DNA of 64,000 nucleotides from Tsuneonella aeria (GTDB lineage Bacteria > Pseudomonadota > Alphaproteobacteria > Sphingomonadales > Sphingomonadaceae). The notes beneath the pieces are model-generated. The model saw only the letters and a program-made list of their open reading frames with translations. It made no database searches and was not told the origin of the DNA. Shown here one piece after another: positions 39,329 through 51,939 of this stretch. A program made the translations under genes and the position numbers. How positions within the stretch are numbered: position 1 is the first letter of the stretch; each line of letters begins with the position of its first letter. The stretch covers positions 496,001 to 560,000 of the forward strand of contig NZ_WTZA01000001.1 of the NCBI RefSeq assembly GCF_009827495.1, in the 5' to 3' direction.

Positions 39329-41983
39329 ATGAGTGGAGGAACGCACATCCGCGCCGTAGGGCTCGGCAACCCCGCCGAAGGGCCGGTCAACCATGATGAA
39401 GCGGCTGCGGAGCCGCTGACGCTGGACGAAAGCTGGGCCGAGGCCGAGGTTCACGCCGAAGTTGACGCCCCGCTTCACGAAAGCGGTGACTGGGATGCGT
39501 CGCCCGCACGCGGCGGTTCGCGGATCGCACCCGCACTTGCGATATCGGCGGTGCTGGCGTGGACGGCGTTCTTCGCCTGGGCAAACTGGACGGCGGTGAC
39601 CGGCGGCATCTCTCCGCAAGGAGGATCGCGGCTCCTGATCGACTGGACCATCCCCGTCCTCCTGGTCGTGGCGGTCTGGCTGCTCGTCATGCGCATGAGC
39701 CGGCGGGAAGCCGGGCGGTTCGCCGATGCGGCAGTGGCCCTGCGGTCGGAAAGCGAGGCGCTCGAAGCCCGTCTCTCCACCGTCAACCGCGAACTCAGCC
39801 TGGCGCGCGAGTTCCTCGCCGCGCAATCGCGCGAACTCGACACGCTGGGGCGCGTGGCAACTCAGCGTATCGGAGAGCACGCCGATCGCCTGCAGAACCT
39901 GGTGCGCGACAACGGCCAGCAAGTCGACGCGATCGCCGGGGTGAGCCGCGCGGCGCTCGACAACATGGACCGCTTGCGCAGCGACCTGCCGGTGATCGCC
40001 AACGCGGCGCGCGACGTATCGAACCAGATCGGCGGCGCCGGCAACACCGCGCACGAACACGTTGCCGAACTGATCGCCGGCCTCAACCGGCTGAACGAAT
40101 TCGGCCTCGCCAGCGAGCGGCAGGTCGGCTCGCTCCGGTCGCGAGTCGATGCCGCGATCGCCGCGTTCGAAGCGCAGGCCACCCAGCTCGACGAGATCGC
40201 GGGCAACCGCTTCGCGGCCCTTCGCGAACGCAGCGAGGCATTCCGCACGGAGATGGACGGGCGCGAGGTCGAGGTGCTGGCCGCGATGCGCCATCGCGCC
40301 GATCGCCTGCGGGCCGAGATCGAGAGCACCGCCAGCGCAATGGAATCGCACGAGGAGGAACTCCTGCGATCCCTCCAGGCCCGCATCGCGGCCTTGCGCG
40401 AAGGTGCGGCGACCGTCGGCGACAGCCTCGCCGGAACGGAGCGCAGCGCCCTTTCGTCGTGGAACCAGCGCCTGGCCGGCTTGCACGCCGAGCTTTCCGA
40501 CGCCGCCGCCGAAGTGGAGCGGATGGAGGAAACCGCCAGGGCTCGCGCTACGGCGCGATTGCAGGTCCTGCGCGACGAGGCCGAGCAGGTGGCGGCGGGC
40601 CTTGCCGAAACGCAGGCGCGGTTCGTCGCAGATGTCGATCAGCGCCGCACCGAAGCGTTGGAGGTGTACGCGGCCCAGGCGGAGACCATCGCCGCGCAGA
40701 TGAGCGCGCTCGATGCAGAAATCGCGCAGCGACGCGAAGGGCACCTGGCGCACAGTGCGGCGCTGGCCGACGAAAGCGCGGCGATCGCCACACGTCTCGC
40801 CGCTCTCGGCGAGAAAATGGCCGAGGCGGCGGGCCAGGGCAGCGCGGCGCAGACCGCGGTAGCGGGTGCAATCGAGACGCTGGCGCAGCAGTTGGCGGCC
40901 AGCCGCCAAGCGCTCGAGGGCACGGACCGGGCGGTCGCCGATCTCACCGAGGCGAGCGTGCGGCTGCTCGAGCTGATCCGCGCGAGCGCCGAACATTCGC
41001 GGACAGACCTGCCCGCAGCCATCGGCGATGCCGAGGCGCGCCTCGCCACGCTGGGCCAGAGGGGGGAATCGCTGGGCCTGATGCTGGCCGATGCCGGCGA
41101 ACGCAGCCGCGAACTGTCGGACTATGTCCTCGCCGCCAGTCGCGAAACCGGCTCGGCCATGGGCGACATCGCGGCGTTCCATGGCCGGATCGCCGCCGAA
41201 CATGCCCAGAACGCAGGCCAGGTCGCGGAACTGCGCGCCGCGCTGGATGCACTCCAGCGGGAAAGCCGCGGTGCCGCCGAACATGCCAGCACCGAACTGC
41301 GGGGCGCCATCGGCCAGCTGGAGGACGCGGTCCGCTCAGCCATCACGGTTGTCGAAACCGAAGGCGCCGCCCGTGTCCGCGCGCTCGCCGACAGCATCGG
41401 CGAACAGGCCGCGGGCGCCATCGACCGCGCCGTCCAGGCCAGGGTGGGCGCGGCGCTTGGCGAACTGGAAGGAAGCGCATCGCAGGCGGCGGAGCTGGGC
41501 CGCGACGCGGCGCTGCAACTGCGTGACCAGCTTGCCCGGGTGAACGAGCTTGCCGCCAATCTGGAAAGCCGGGTGGCCCACGCGCGGCAGCGCGCGGAGG
41601 AGCAGGTCGATTCCGATTTCGCCCGCCGCGTCGCGCTCATCACCGAAAGCCTGAACAGCCACGCCATCGATATCGCCAAAGCGCTCTCGACCGACGTGAC
41701 GGACATGGCATGGACCAGTTACCTGCGCGGTGATCGCGGTATCTTTACCCGCCGCGCGGTGCGCCTGATCGACAGCACGCAGACCCGCGACATCGCCGAG
41801 CTGTTCGACAGCGACAGCGAATTCCGCGAACACGTGAGCCGCTACATCCACGATTTCGAGGCGATGCTGCGCACGATGCTGTCCACGCGCGACGGGCACG
41901 CGATCGGGGTGACGCTGCTCAGCAGCGACATGGGCAAGCTCTATGTCGTGCTGGCGCAAGCGATCGAGCGCCTGCGGGACTGA
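39329..41983 (+). CDS. Large membrane-anchored coiled-coil protein (TipN-like polarity protein candidate)
   Basis: 884 residues. An acidic cytoplasmic N-terminus (1-60), two membrane helices (about 66-88 and 104-122), then roughly 680 residues of Ala/Glu/Arg-rich heptad-like coiled coil, and a globular C-terminal domain from about 800 (FARRVALITESLNSHAIDIAKALS, FREHVSRYIHDFEAML, HAIGVTLLSSDMGKLYVVLAQAIERL). Caulobacter TipN, the birth-scar landmark, has the same size, two N-terminal helices and long coiled coil, so I propose this as its counterpart; similarity itself cannot be tested here. Divergent from the Hpt-like gene, convergent with DUF1467. Alternative: a general structural or chemoreceptor-like ATPase-free scaffold. 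Confidence 0.6.
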   Translation: MSGGTHIRAVGLGNPAEGPVNHDEAAAEPLTLDESWAEAEVHAEVDAPLHESGDWDASPARGGSRIAPALAISAVLAWTAFFAWANWTAVTGGISPQGGSRLLIDWTIPVLLVVAVWLLVMRMSRREAGRFADAAVALRSESEALEARLSTVNRELSLAREFLAAQSRELDTLGRVATQRIGEHADRLQNLVRDNGQQVDAIAGVSRAALDNMDRLRSDLPVIANAARDVSNQIGGAGNTAHEHVAELIAGLNRLNEFGLASERQVGSLRSRVDAAIAAFEAQATQLDEIAGNRFAALRERSEAFRTEMDGREVEVLAAMRHRADRLRAEIESTASAMESHEEELLRSLQARIAALREGAATVGDSLAGTERSALSSWNQRLAGLHAELSDAAAEVERMEETARARATARLQVLRDEAEQVAAGLAETQARFVADVDQRRTEALEVYAAQAETIAAQMSALDAEIAQRREGHLAHSAALADESAAIATRLAALGEKMAEAAGQGSAAQTAVAGAIETLAQQLAASRQALEGTDRAVADLTEASVRLLELIRASAEHSRTDLPAAIGDAEARLATLGQRGESLGLMLADAGERSRELSDYVLAASRETGSAMGDIAAFHGRIAAEHAQNAGQVAELRAALDALQRESRGAAEHASTELRGAIGQLEDAVRSAITVVETEGAARVRALADSIGEQAAGAIDRAVQARVGAALGELEGSASQAAELGRDAALQLRDQLARVNELAANLESRVAHARQRAEEQVDSDFARRVALITESLNSHAIDIAKALSTDVTDMAWTSYLRGDRGIFTRRAVRLIDSTQTRDIAELFDSDSEFREHVSRYIHDFEAMLRTMLSTRDGHAIGVTLLSSDMGKLYVVLAQAIERLRD

Positions 41984-41987
41984 CCTC

Positions 41988-42257
41988 TCAGTAAGGCCCG
42001 ATGGGGAAACCGAAAGTGGCGGGCGTGACCCACCCGTTGACGTAGTTGGCCACCCACAGGGCCGTCAGTACGGCGGAGATCACGGTCGCGCGGATCAGCA
42101 GCCGACCGGGACGGAAGTTCGCCGGCGCGCTGTCCGCCTGCCCGGGCACCCGCTCGATGCCCAGCTCCTCGTGCGTGCGCACGCCGAACGGCAGCAGGAA
42201 AAAGGCTGAAAACACCCAGAACAGGAAATAGATCGCCAGGATGGAGGTCCACTGCAT
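41988..42257 (-). CDS. DUF1467 family membrane protein
   Basis: 89 residues with two membrane helices. The opening MQWTSILAIYFLFWVFSAFFLLPFGVRT and the central loop VPGQADSAPANFRPGRLLIRA are the DUF1467 signature; the second helix ends in a short aromatic tail. Unknown function; it is commonly found after rnj in alphaproteobacteria. Five bases downstream of rnj and last gene of the nuo-birA-coaX-rnj run. Ends 4 bases from the convergent TipN-like gene. Confidence 0.85.
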   Translation of the reverse strand: MQWTSILAIYFLFWVFSAFFLLPFGVRTHEELGIERVPGQADSAPANFRPGRLLIRATVISAVLTALWVANYVNGWVTPATFGFPIGPY

Positions 42258-42262
42258 GGCGG

Positions 42263-43909
42263 CTATCCTTCGCTCACCAGGACGCGCACTTGCGGGCGCT
42301 TGCCCGACCAGCGCGTTGCGGAACGGCGGGCGGCGAGCCGCGCGGCTTCGGTAATCGCGCTGCGATCACGGCGGTCGGCGCCGCGCAGCTTGCCGATGGC
42401 GTTCGCGACATCGGTGCGCGTTTCGGCGACGAACGCGGGGTAATCCTCGTCGAGCGGGATGCCCACGCCCTCCACCTGCACACTGCCGGCCGGGCCGATG
42501 ACCACGAACACCAGCCCTTCGCGCGCGATGCGGCGGCGCATGACCATCGCCTCCCCGTCGGCGGGCGCGATGATATCGCCATCGAGGATCAGCCGGCCCG
42601 CGCCGATTTCAGCCAGCTTGCCCGGCGTGCCCCGCGCGAGCCGCACGAGATCGCCGTTCTTCTGGACCACCGCCCGGGGGATACCGTTGGCGAGGCCCAG
42701 GCGGGCCTGTTCGGTCATATGCCGCATCTCGCCGTGGACGGGCACCAGTATCTCCGGCCGCAACCAGCCGTAGAGCGCCTCCAGCTCCGGCCGCCCGGGA
42801 TGCCCTGAAACGTGGATGCCGCTCTGGCGATCGGTCACCACCACGATGCCGCGTTCGGCCAGCAGGTTCTGCACCCGCCCCACCGCGATTTCGTTGCCGG
42901 GGATCTGGCGGCTGGAGAACAGGACCACGTCGCCTTCGGACAGTTCGATCGGATGCTGGCCTTCAGCGACGCGGGCGAGCGCGGCGCGCGGCTCCCCCTG
43001 CCCGCCGGTGGCGATGATCAGCACCTCACCCCGAGGCAGCGACATGGCGGTATCGAAATCGACCGTTTCGGGAAAATCGGTGAGGTAGCCGTTGTCCTGC
43101 GAAACCTCGATCATGCGGTCGAGCGAGCGCCCGGCCACGCACAGCTTGCGGCCCGTGGCCACCGCGACCGCGCCCAGCGTATGCAGCCGCGCGACATTGC
43201 TGGCGAAGGTGGTGACGAGGACACGCCGGCCGTCCCACTTCGCGACCTCCTGGTGCAGCGCGCGGTACACCCCGCCTTCCGATCCGCTTTCCTGCGGGTT
43301 GAACACGTTGGTGGAATCGCAGACCAGCGCCAGCACGCCTTCGTCCCCCAGCGCGCGCAGTTCTTCCTCGGTCGTCGGTTCGCCGATGATGGGCTCGTCG
43401 TCCAGCTTCCAGTCGCCGGTGTGGAACACGCGGCCGTATGGCGTGTCGATCAGCAGGGCGTGGCCTTCGGCGATCGAGTGCGCCAGCGGCAGGTAGGTTA
43501 TGTCGAACGGGCCGACGGCGAAGCGTTCGGCATCGTCCACCACGATCAGCTCGACTTCATCGACCAGACCCGCTTCCTGGAGCTTGCGGCGCACGAGGTC
43601 GGCGGTGAACGGCGTGGCGTAGAGCGGCACGCCAAGGTCGGCGGCGAAATAGGGCACCGCGCCGATGTGATCCTCGTGCGCGTGAGTCAGCACGATCCCG
43701 TCAAGGCGGTCGGCGCGTTCCTCGATGAAGGCGAGGTCGGCAAACACCAGGTCGACGCCCGGGTACTCGTTGCCGCTGAACGTCATCCCCAGATCGACCA
43801 TCAGCCACCGGCCCTGGCAACCGTAGAGGTTGACGTTCATGCCAATCTCGCCCGACCCGCCGAGCGCCACGAAAAGCAGTTCGTCTTCGGGCGTGAAATC
43901 CTTCTTCAC
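42263..43909 (-). CDS. rnj: Ribonuclease J
   Basis: 548-residue metallo-beta-lactamase/beta-CASP ribonuclease with 5'-exo and endonuclease activity in mRNA decay and rRNA maturation. Zinc motif [11 protein letters not shown], later His in [17 protein letters not shown] and HTGDWKLD, the beta-CASP motif A as CDSTNVF, and the RNase J-specific [11 protein letters not shown] and VPVHGEMRH. The start is GTG at 43909 in a 4-base overlap with the coaX stop (GTGA). The C-terminal oligomerisation domain is of the short alphaproteobacterial type. Confidence 0.95.
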   Translation of the reverse strand: MKKDFTPEDELLFVALGGSGEIGMNVNLYGCQGRWLMVDLGMTFSGNEYPGVDLVFADLAFIEERADRLDGIVLTHAHEDHIGAVPYFAADLGVPLYATPFTADLVRRKLQEAGLVDEVELIVVDDAERFAVGPFDITYLPLAHSIAEGHALLIDTPYGRVFHTGDWKLDDEPIIGEPTTEEELRALGDEGVLALVCDSTNVFNPQESGSEGGVYRALHQEVAKWDGRRVLVTTFASNVARLHTLGAVAVATGRKLCVAGRSLDRMIEVSQDNGYLTDFPETVDFDTAMSLPRGEVLIIATGGQGEPRAALARVAEGQHPIELSEGDVVLFSSRQIPGNEIAVGRVQNLLAERGIVVVTDRQSGIHVSGHPGRPELEALYGWLRPEILVPVHGEMRHMTEQARLGLANGIPRAVVQKNGDLVRLARGTPGKLAEIGAGRLILDGDIIAPADGEAMVMRRRIAREGLVFVVIGPAGSVQVEGVGIPLDEDYPAFVAETRTDVANAIGKLRGADRRDRSAITEAARLAARRSATRWSGKRPQVRVLVSEG

Positions 43910-44697
43910 GATGTCACCCGCTGCGCCAGGATGGCGAGGCCGTCCAGGGTCAGGTCGGCATCGACGGCGTCGAAAATGTCGGTGTGCGCGTCGAACAGGA
44001 TCGCGAGGCCCCCGGTGGCGATGACCCGCGCGGGTCGGCCGATTTCGTTTCGCATGCGGGCAATCAATCCTTCCATCATGGCGACGTAACCCCAGAACAC
44101 CCCTATCAGCATCTGGTCTTCGGTATTGGTTCCGATCACGCTGGCAGAACGCGGTGCCTCGATCGCAATCCGCGGCAGCTTGGCCGTGGCGCCGACCAGC
44201 GCGTCGAGCGACAGGTTGATGCCGGGCGCGATGATCCCGCCCTTGTAGGCGCCGTTGAAGTCGACCGCGTCAAACGTCGTCGCGGTGCCGAAATCGACCA
44301 CGATGAGGTCGCCATCGTACTTGGCATGGGCGGCGATCGTGTTGAGCGCGCGGTCCGCCCCGAGCGAACGCGGCTGGTCGACATCGACTGTGAAGCCCCA
44401 TTCCGCCGCGCCCTGCCCTGCGATCAACGGCTCGATGCCAAAGTATTTCTCGGCAAGTACGGTAATGTTGTGCACCGCGCGGGGGACGACCGACCCGACG
44501 ATGATCTGCGTGACATCCTCCCGGGCGAAACCCTCGATGGCCAGCAGTTGCAGCAGCCAGACGGCGTATTCGTCACCCGTGCGGCGCGGATCGGTGGCGA
44601 TCCGCCAGCGCGCCCGGATTTCCCGCCCGCCATCCGGCAGCAGCGCGTAGAGCGCGAAAACGACGTTCGTATTACCGACATCGGCAGCGAGCAGCAT
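43906..44697 (-). CDS. coaX: Type III pantothenate kinase
   Basis: 263 residues; first step of coenzyme A synthesis, ATP-dependent and feedback-insensitive in this type. Begins [16 protein letters not shown] (phosphate motif DxGNTN), followed by [22 protein letters not shown] (pantothenate-binding), [13 protein letters not shown] and [15 protein letters not shown]. Ribosome site GAAGGAAG precedes the ATG at 44697. 13 bases after birA; the frame overlaps rnj by 4. Confidence 0.96.
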   Translation of the reverse strand: MLLAADVGNTNVVFALYALLPDGGREIRARWRIATDPRRTGDEYAVWLLQLLAIEGFAREDVTQIIVGSVVPRAVHNITVLAEKYFGIEPLIAGQGAAEWGFTVDVDQPRSLGADRALNTIAAHAKYDGDLIVVDFGTATTFDAVDFNGAYKGGIIAPGINLSLDALVGATAKLPRIAIEAPRSASVIGTNTEDQMLIGVFWGYVAMMEGLIARMRNEIGRPARVIATGGLAILFDAHTDIFDAVDADLTLDGLAILAQRVTS

Positions 44698-44710
44698 CGG
44701 GCAACTTCCT

Positions 44711-45367
44711 TCAGGCGAGCGAGACGTCGCCAACGTGGATGGCACGGCGCGACCCATCTTCCAAGCGTAGCAGCATCGAACCGTCGGGCGCGAGCCCGTC
44801 GAAAAGGCCGGACACGAGCGCACCGCTGGGTTCATGCACCGACAGCACCGTTCCGCGCGGATGGGCCGCGGCCTGCCAGCGGCGCAGGAGCGGTTCGACG
44901 CCGACCGCGCGCCAGCGTTCCAGCTCGCGGTCGAAGTGATCTGCGAGCCGCGCGGCGAACGCGTCACGATCGGGCGCGGGGCCCAGCGCGGACAAGGCCG
45001 CCGTCTCCCGCCCTTCGACCGCCGGCGCCGATGCGAGGTTCACCCCGATGCCGACGACGACCGCATCGCCCTGCCCTTCGAGCAGGATGCCCGCGAGCTT
45101 CGCCCGGCCCAGCAACAGGTCGTTGGGCCACTTGAGCGACAGGGATCGCGGATCGGAAATGAGGGGGGAAACCGTCTCGTAAAGCGCGAGCCCCGCCAGC
45201 AGCGCAAGCGTGGCCGGTGGCGGATCGTGCGGTCCCGGGCGGACGACGGTCGACCCCATGAAATTGCCTGCGCCATCGGACCACGCGCGGGCCTGCCGGC
45301 CCCGGCCGGAGGTCTGGCGGTCGGCGACCAGCCAGGTTCCCTCCGGGGCCCGCTCACCCGCACGCAA
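44711..45367 (-). CDS. birA: Biotin-[acetyl-CoA-carboxylase] ligase (BirA, catalytic form without DNA-binding domain)
   Basis: Transfers biotin to the biotin carboxyl carrier protein. Motifs: the biotin-binding [29 protein letters not shown] and [17 protein letters not shown]; then a small C-terminal SH3-like domain. The coordinates start at the first canonical codon, a TTG at 45367, but the conserved TGSTN substrate motif is encoded just upstream and the frame stays homologous back to about 45421 ([19 protein letters not shown]) without any ATG, GTG or TTG. True start may be an ATC at 45421 or 45418, right after the nuoN stop. No N-terminal HTH, so it is not a repressor. Confidence 0.85.
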   Translation of the reverse strand: MRAGERAPEGTWLVADRQTSGRGRQARAWSDGAGNFMGSTVVRPGPHDPPPATLALLAGLALYETVSPLISDPRSLSLKWPNDLLLGRAKLAGILLEGQGDAVVVGIGVNLASAPAVEGRETAALSALGPAPDRDAFAARLADHFDRELERWRAVGVEPLLRRWQAAAHPRGTVLSVHEPSGALVSGLFDGLAPDGSMLLRLEDGSRRAIHVGDVSLA

Positions 45368-45431
45368 CGCAGCGAGCAGGTCTGCGTTTGTGGAGCCGGT
45401 TTCGGCTACCGTGCGGATGATACCGGGAACG

Positions 45432-46895
45432 TCAGGCCGCCAGGAACAGTGCGGCCGATGCCGTGTCGGCCAGGTTGCCGAGCCAGACCGTGAGGAAATA
45501 TCCGAGCGGCGAGATGACCACCGTGCTGGCGATCAGCAGGAACCAGTGCGCCCAGTCGTTGCGGCCGGTCACGCGGTCCGAAGGCTCGTCGAAAAACATG
45601 ACCTTGCCGACCTTGATGTAATAGAACGCGCTGATGACGCTCGCGGCGATGGCAAGGGCGGCGAGCGCGATCATCCCAGCATCGACCGCGGCCTGGAACA
45701 CGACCAGCTTGCCCCAGAACCCGAACAGCGGCGGAATGCCCGCCAGGCTGAACATAAGAAGGAGGAAGCACCATGCGAGGAGCGGCCGCGTGCGGCTGAG
45801 GCCGGCGATGTCGGCGAAGGTTTCGAGCTGATTCCCCTCGGCGTCCCGCAACATCAGCACCGCCACGAAGCTGCCGATGGTCATCGCGACGTAAATGGCG
45901 AGATAGACCAGCATCGCACTCGCCCCGGCGGGCGTCGCTACGGCGAGGCCGATGAGGATGAAGCCGACGTTGTTGATCGAGGAATAGGCCAGCAGCCGCT
46001 TCAGGTTCTCCTGCCCGATGGCGCCGAGCGCGCCGACCACGATCGAGGCGAGCGCGACGAACGCGACGATCTGCTGCCAGGCACCGGCCTGGGGTCCGAA
46101 CGCGTCAACGGCCACGCGCATGAGCAGCGCGATCGCGGCCACCTTGGGCGCGGTGGCAAAGAACATCGTGACCGGCGTCGGCGCGCCTTCGTAGACGTCC
46201 GGCGTCCACATATGGAACGGCACGGCCGAGATCTTGAACGCAAGACCGGCGAGGACGAAGATCAGCCCGAACAGCGCGCCGGTCGAAAGGCCGCCTTCCA
46301 GCGCGGCGCGAATGCCCGCAAAGCTGGTGGTGCCGGTGAAGCCGTACGTCAGGCTCACCCCGTAAAGCAGGATGCCGCTGGCCAGCGCGCCGAGCACGAA
46401 ATACTTGAGCCCCGCTTCCGCCGAACGCCCGTCGGTGCGCAGGAACGCGGCGAGCACGTATGCCGCCAGGCTGTTCATCTCCAGCCCGATATAGAGCGTC
46501 ATCAGGTCCCCGGCCGAAACCATGATCCCCATGCCAAGAATGGCGAAGACGACCAGCACCGGGAATTCGGCGCGCATCGCGTTGAAGCGGTCGAAGAACC
46601 GCGGGGCGACCATCAGCGCCGCTGCCGCGGAGATGTAGATCATCAGCTTGGACAGGGCGGCGAACGCATCCGCCCGCATCTGGCCGAAGAACGCGTGGCT
46701 ATCCACGCCCATGTTGCCGCCGGCGATGGCGGGGACGGACAGCGCGGCCGCGGCGACGATGATCGCGACCGCGCCGATGGAGATCGCACGGCTGGCCCGG
46801 TCGCCCATCCACGCCGCCGCGAGCAGCAGCACGAGGCCGCCGATGCTGAGGACGAATTCGGGCGCGATCAGCCGAAGCGAGTGGGAGTATTCCAT
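45432..46895 (-). CDS. nuoN: NADH-quinone oxidoreductase subunit N
   Basis: 487-residue antiporter-like membrane arm subunit of complex I with about 14 helices. Proton-path lysine motifs such as FKISAVPFHMWTPDVYEGAP (broken helix TM7 with its Lys) and ENLKRLLAYSSINNVGFILIGL are clear. Last of the nuo genes; ATG at 46895 overlaps the nuoM stop by one base. Followed by the birA frame, which begins within the stop region. Works in proton translocation together with NuoL and NuoM. Confidence 0.97.
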   Translation of the reverse strand: MEYSHSLRLIAPEFVLSIGGLVLLLAAAWMGDRASRAISIGAVAIIVAAAALSVPAIAGGNMGVDSHAFFGQMRADAFAALSKLMIYISAAAALMVAPRFFDRFNAMRAEFPVLVVFAILGMGIMVSAGDLMTLYIGLEMNSLAAYVLAAFLRTDGRSAEAGLKYFVLGALASGILLYGVSLTYGFTGTTSFAGIRAALEGGLSTGALFGLIFVLAGLAFKISAVPFHMWTPDVYEGAPTPVTMFFATAPKVAAIALLMRVAVDAFGPQAGAWQQIVAFVALASIVVGALGAIGQENLKRLLAYSSINNVGFILIGLAVATPAGASAMLVYLAIYVAMTIGSFVAVLMLRDAEGNQLETFADIAGLSRTRPLLAWCFLLLMFSLAGIPPLFGFWGKLVVFQAAVDAGMIALAALAIAASVISAFYYIKVGKVMFFDEPSDRVTGRNDWAHWFLLIASTVVISPLGYFLTVWLGNLADTASAALFLAA

Positions 46896-48453
46896 CAGTG
46901 GGCCTCCCCTGCGCTCGCTTCGTGATGCGGCATTGCGTTCGCCGCTTCGCGCCGCACCTGTTCCGGCCGCGCCGCTGCCGGCTTGCTGTCACCGGCCGGC
47001 GCCGCACGGGCGATCCGCGCATCAAGCGCCGCGATGTCCTTGCGCATGGGGGCGAGGAAGCTTTCCGGATAGACGCCCATCCACAGCACGGCAGCCGCGA
47101 TGGGGGCGAGCATGAGCCATTCACGCGCGTTGAGATCGGGCATGGCGGCGGCGTCAGCGTTCTTCTGCGGCCCGAAAGCCACCCGGCGATAAAGGTAGAG
47201 CATGTAAGCGGCGCCCAGGATGATGCCGGTGGTGCAGACGAGCGCAACCCAGGTCGAAACCTGGTAGATCCCTGCCAGGCTGAGGAATTCGCCCACGAAT
47301 CCGCTGGTCCCCGGCAGGCCGATGCTGGCCATCGTGAACAGCAGGAAGAACACCGCATATTTCGGCATGTTGATGCTCAGCCCGCCGTAACGGTCGATCT
47401 CGCGCGTGTGCAGCCGGTCGTAGATCACGCCGACGCACAGGAACAGCGCGCCGGATACCAGGCCGTGGCTCAGCATCACGATCATGGCGCCTTCCAGGCC
47501 CTGCACGTTGAAGGCGAACAGACCGATCGTCACGATCGCCATGTGCGCGACCGAGGAATAGGCGATCAGCTTCTTCATGTCGTGCTGCACCAGCGCGATG
47601 ACGCTGGTGATGACGACCGCCGCCATGCTGAGCGCGAAGACCAGCCACGCCCAGTATGCGCTCGCTTCCGGGAACATCGGCAGGCTGAACCTGATGAAGC
47701 CGTAACCGCCCATCTTCAGCAGCACGCCCGCCAGGATGACGGAACCGGCCGTCGGCGCCTGCACGTGCGCGTCGGGCAGCCAGGTGTGCACGGGCCACAT
47801 CGGCATCTTGACCGCGAAGCTGGCGAAGAAGGCGAGCCACAGCCAGGTCTGCGCCTGGACCGGGAAATCGTACTGCATCAGCGTCGGGATGTCGGTCGTG
47901 CCGGCCTCGTTCATCATCCACAGCATCGCGATCAGCATCAGGACCGAGCCGAGCAGCGTGTAGAGGAAGAACTTGTAGCTGGCGTAAATCCGGTCCTGCC
48001 CGCCCCAGATACCGATGATCAGGTACATCGGGATCAGGCCGGCTTCGAAGAAGATGTAGAACAGCAGGATATCCTGCGCGGCGAATACGCCGATCATCAG
48101 CAGTTCCATGAACAGGAACGCCGCCATGTATTCGCCCACGCGCTTCTGGATGCCGTCCCAGCTCGCGAGGATGCAGATCGGCATCAGGAACACGCTGAGC
48201 AAGATGAGCATGAGCGCGATGCCGTCGATGCCCAGCGCATACTGGAAGCCGGCGAACAGCGGCGCGCGCTCGACGAACTGCCACTGCGCGCCGCCGACGT
48301 CGTAGCTCGCCCACAGGACCACGCCGAGCGCGAGGTCGACGAGCGTGGCCACCAGCGCAGTCATCCGCGCGGCCCTTGCATCGAGGAAGAAGCAGGCCAG
48401 CGCGCCGACCAGCGGCACGAGCAGCATCAGCGAAAGGATCGGAAGGCCCCCCA

Positions 48454-48454
<1 letters not shown>
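46895..48454 (-). CDS. nuoM: NADH-quinone oxidoreductase subunit M
   Basis: 519-residue antiporter-like subunit. Conserved [40 protein letters not shown] and [18 protein letters not shown] carry the channel lysines and histidine. A nonconserved hydrophilic tail of about 50 residues (from [15 protein letters not shown]) is His/Ala-rich. The ATG at 48454 overlaps the nuoL TAA by one base; the next gene starts inside its stop. Confidence 0.97.
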
Positions 48455-50511
<2,057 letters not shown>

Positions 50512-50517
50512 GGTCTG

Positions 50518-50823
50518 CTATCCCTTGAGCCGGTCGACGCTGTCGACTGCGATTGTCCCGCGGCGGCGGAAGTAGATGACCAGGATGGCGAGCCCGATCG
50601 CGGCCTCGCCCGCGGCTACGGTGAGGACGAACATGGCGAAGATCTGCCCCGTGAGATCGCCCAGGAAGCTGCTGAACGCGACCAGGTTGATGTTCACCGA
50701 CAGCAGGATGAGCTCGATCGCCATCAGGATCACGATCACGTTCTTGCGGTTGAGGAATATGCCCAGCACGCCCAGCACGAACAGGATCGTACCGACGACG
50801 ATGTAGTGTTCGATGCCGATCAC
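50518..50823 (-). CDS. nuoK: NADH-quinone oxidoreductase subunit K
   Basis: 101 residues, three membrane helices, with the two intramembrane Glu of the proton path in [12 protein letters not shown] and [16 protein letters not shown] start at 50823 overlapping the nuoJ stop (GTGA). Size is exactly that of the family. Confidence 0.96.
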   Translation of the reverse strand: MIGIEHYIVVGTILFVLGVLGIFLNRKNVIVILMAIELILLSVNINLVAFSSFLGDLTGQIFAMFVLTVAAGEAAIGLAILVIYFRRRGTIAVDSVDRLKG

Positions 50824-51437
50824 AGCTGCACCCCTTGCCCCACTTCGGGCTTCACGTTGCGCGTGGCATCCTGCGGGCGGCGCCTGTTCTGCCTGGAGAT
50901 GTCCTGCGGCTTCGTATCCTTGCGTTCCCGGTGAGTCAGGACGATCGCACCGACCATCGCGACGAGCAGGATGATGCCCGCGCTTTCGAACAGGAACAGG
51001 TACTGGCCGTAAAGCACCTGGCCGAGCGCGGCGATGTTGCTGTCCGCGATTGGCGTCACCTGGTCGGCGGTCGCTTCGCCCAGCTCCATCGCGCCGGCCT
51101 GCCACGCACCGATGCCCAGCACCAGTTCGGCCAGCAGGATCAGCGCGATGGCAAGGCCCAGCGGGAAGTTCCGCACGAAGCCGGCGCGCAATTCCGCGAA
51201 ATCGATGTTGAGCATCATCACCACGAACAGGAACAGCACGGCGACCGCGCCCACATAGACGATGACCAGGAGCATCGCGATGAATTCCGCCCCCACCAGC
51301 ACCATCAGGCCGGCAGCGTTGAAGAACGCGACGATCAGCCACAGCACCGAATGCACCGGGTTGCGCGCCATGATGACGAACACCGCCGAAGCGATCGTCA
51401 GCGCGGCGAACAGGTAGAAGGCGACGGTCTGGATCAT
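50820..51437 (-). CDS. nuoJ: NADH-quinone oxidoreductase subunit J
   Basis: 205-residue membrane subunit with five helices; the TM3 pi-bulge region [21 protein letters not shown] is present with the Tyr and Glu/Asp after it. A basic hydrophilic C-terminal tail of about 35 residues ([13 protein letters not shown]) is longer than in E. coli. ATG at 51437, 16 bases after nuoI. Confidence 0.95.
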   Translation of the reverse strand: MIQTVAFYLFAALTIASAVFVIMARNPVHSVLWLIVAFFNAAGLMVLVGAEFIAMLLVIVYVGAVAVLFLFVVMMLNIDFAELRAGFVRNFPLGLAIALILLAELVLGIGAWQAGAMELGEATADQVTPIADSNIAALGQVLYGQYLFLFESAGIILLVAMVGAIVLTHRERKDTKPQDISRQNRRRPQDATRNVKPEVGQGVQL

Positions 51438-51453
51438 GGTTTGCGCGCGGCCC

Positions 51454-51939
51454 CTAACGATAGGGCGCGTCGGCTTCAAGGTTCGCGGCCAGCGCCCGCT
51501 CCCACTTGTCCCCGTTGGCCAGCAATTTCGCCTTGTCGTAGAGCAGTTCCTCGCGCGTTTCGGTCGCGTATTCGAAGTTCGGCCCTTCCACGATGGCATC
51601 GACCGGGCACGCTTCCTGACAGAACCCGCAGAAGATGCACTTGGTCATGTCGAGATCGTACCGCGTCGTGCGGCGGCTGCCGTCCTCGCGCGGTTCGCTC
51701 TCGATCGTGATCGCCTGCGCAGGACACACCGCCTCGCACAGCTTGCACGCGATGCACCGCTCCTCCCCGTTGGGATAGCGGCGCAGCGCATGCTCTCCCC
51801 GGAAGCGGGGGCTGAGCGGGTTCTTCTCGAACGGATAGTTGATCGTCGCCTTCGGCTTGAAGAAATACTTCAGCGTCAGCGCGTGCGCCTTGAGAAATTC
51901 CCAGAGCGTGAACGACTTGATGAGATGGAGCGCGCTCAT
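51454..51939 (-). CDS. nuoI: NADH-quinone oxidoreductase subunit I
   Basis: 161-residue ferredoxin-like subunit binding two 4Fe-4S clusters (N6a, N6b) through [12 protein letters not shown] and [12 protein letters not shown]. The amphipathic N-terminus [26 protein letters not shown] lies along the membrane. ATG overlaps the nuoH stop (ATGA). Confidence 0.97.
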   Translation of the reverse strand: MSALHLIKSFTLWEFLKAHALTLKYFFKPKATINYPFEKNPLSPRFRGEHALRRYPNGEERCIACKLCEAVCPAQAITIESEPREDGSRRTTRYDLDMTKCIFCGFCQEACPVDAIVEGPNFEYATETREELLYDKAKLLANGDKWERALAANLEADAPYR

